From NCBI RefSeq assembly GCF_000820305.1, contig NZ_CDBH01000015.1:62001-126000 (forward strand): DNA of 64,000 nucleotides. Direction: 5' to 3'. Below are positions 63,783 through 64,000 of this stretch, in pieces. A program made the position numbers and the translations under genes. Under the pieces are notes generated by a model that worked only from the letters and a program-made list of their open reading frames with translations, was not told where the DNA came from and did not search any database. The stretch is from Aeromonas dhakensis (GTDB taxonomy: Bacteria; Pseudomonadota; Gammaproteobacteria; Enterobacterales; Aeromonadaceae). Numbering within the stretch: the stretch's first letter is position 1; each line of letters opens with the position of its first letter.

Positions 63783-64000
63783 GTAATTTCCCAATTCTCG
63801 AACCTGAACATTATTATGGGTCACCGTTGCTGCCCTTCATTGGTCTCGCAGCAAGGGGAAAACGGCGACGGCACGCCATGGGCGTAACGCGCACTATTGA
63901 GCATATAAATATTATTTTCGCCCCCCACGGGGCTGCCGCGAGCCGGCCGCCACGCCGCGTCGGATCACCTGGCGCCACGGCCTCGTGGTATCGGCCTGGC
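63783..64000. other. Window end, no gene seen
   Basis: Upstream region of the M16 peptidase. It has an A/T-rich stretch (63895-63920) likely to hold a promoter. Any gene that follows begins beyond the window. Confidence 0.5.

Noticed and set aside
1..64000. CRISPR arrays, tRNA or rRNA genes, prophage, insertion sequences
   Set aside because: No regularly spaced identical repeats, cloverleaf-like sequences with CCA ends, rRNA motifs, transposases or integrases were noticed in any gap or strand.

Overview
The window is GC-rich gammaproteobacterial chromosome. Gene content and sequence style point to Aeromonas: nrf ammonifying nitrite reductase, glpABC, tctCBA with a CitA/CitB-type two-component system, a metE/metR divergon, a ybjL-type transporter and a giant LapA-like adhesin. 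The assignment is inferred from gene families; no search could be run. No rRNA, tRNA, insertion sequence, prophage or CRISPR array was recognised.

Layout. 1-690 has no gene but carries an inverted pair of DnaA-box-like sequences. 691-4127 holds a YbjL-type transporter and an MltF-like lytic transglycosylase. 4359-7385 is the tripartite tricarboxylate transporter tctCBA. It converges on a coupled three-gene regulatory operon (ROK regulator, CitA-like kinase, CitB-like regulator; 10921-7464). 11052-13306 has a chemotaxis receptor and YchJ. 13364-17703 is the anaerobic glycerol-3-phosphate dehydrogenase operon glpABC behind CRP-like and GlpR-like sites. 17815-28497 is one 3560-residue gene for a type I-secreted adhesin with an N-terminal retention module. 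A 720-bp divergent region separates it from nrfABCD and the maturation genes (29218-36941). 37079-38856 has a Nudix hydrolase and PbpG. 38964-40700 is a tryptophanase operon with a good TnaC-type leader peptide. 40820-43909 holds a DUF2256 protein, an FeS-type photolyase and dadA. 44041-47399 holds an HPP-CBS protein, a family 9 glycosyltransferase and a periplasmic binding protein. 47740-51095 is metE/metR. 51243-55385 is a siderophore uptake cluster (receptor, FhuF-like reductase, AraC-type regulator). 55649-63782 holds an acetoacetyl-CoA reductase, a LysR regulator with its divergent NAD(P)-binding protein, a 2-oxoglutarate oxygenase, a Cys/Met-metabolism PLP enzyme and an M16 peptidase.

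Physiologically the window leans towards anaerobic or low-oxygen life (glpABC, nrf, tryptophanase, di/tricarboxylate sensing), with iron uptake, methionine synthesis and surface attachment. The most interesting sequence-level observations are the TnaC leader (40460-40555), whose Trp, Asp and Pro keep the spacing of the classical enteric stalling peptides although the tryptophanase itself looks like another clade; the retention-module adhesin with no type I secretion or LapD/LapG genes nearby; a decayed duplication of the nrfD 5' end at the nrfC/nrfD junction; and the translationally coupled ROK plus two-component operon facing tctCBA.
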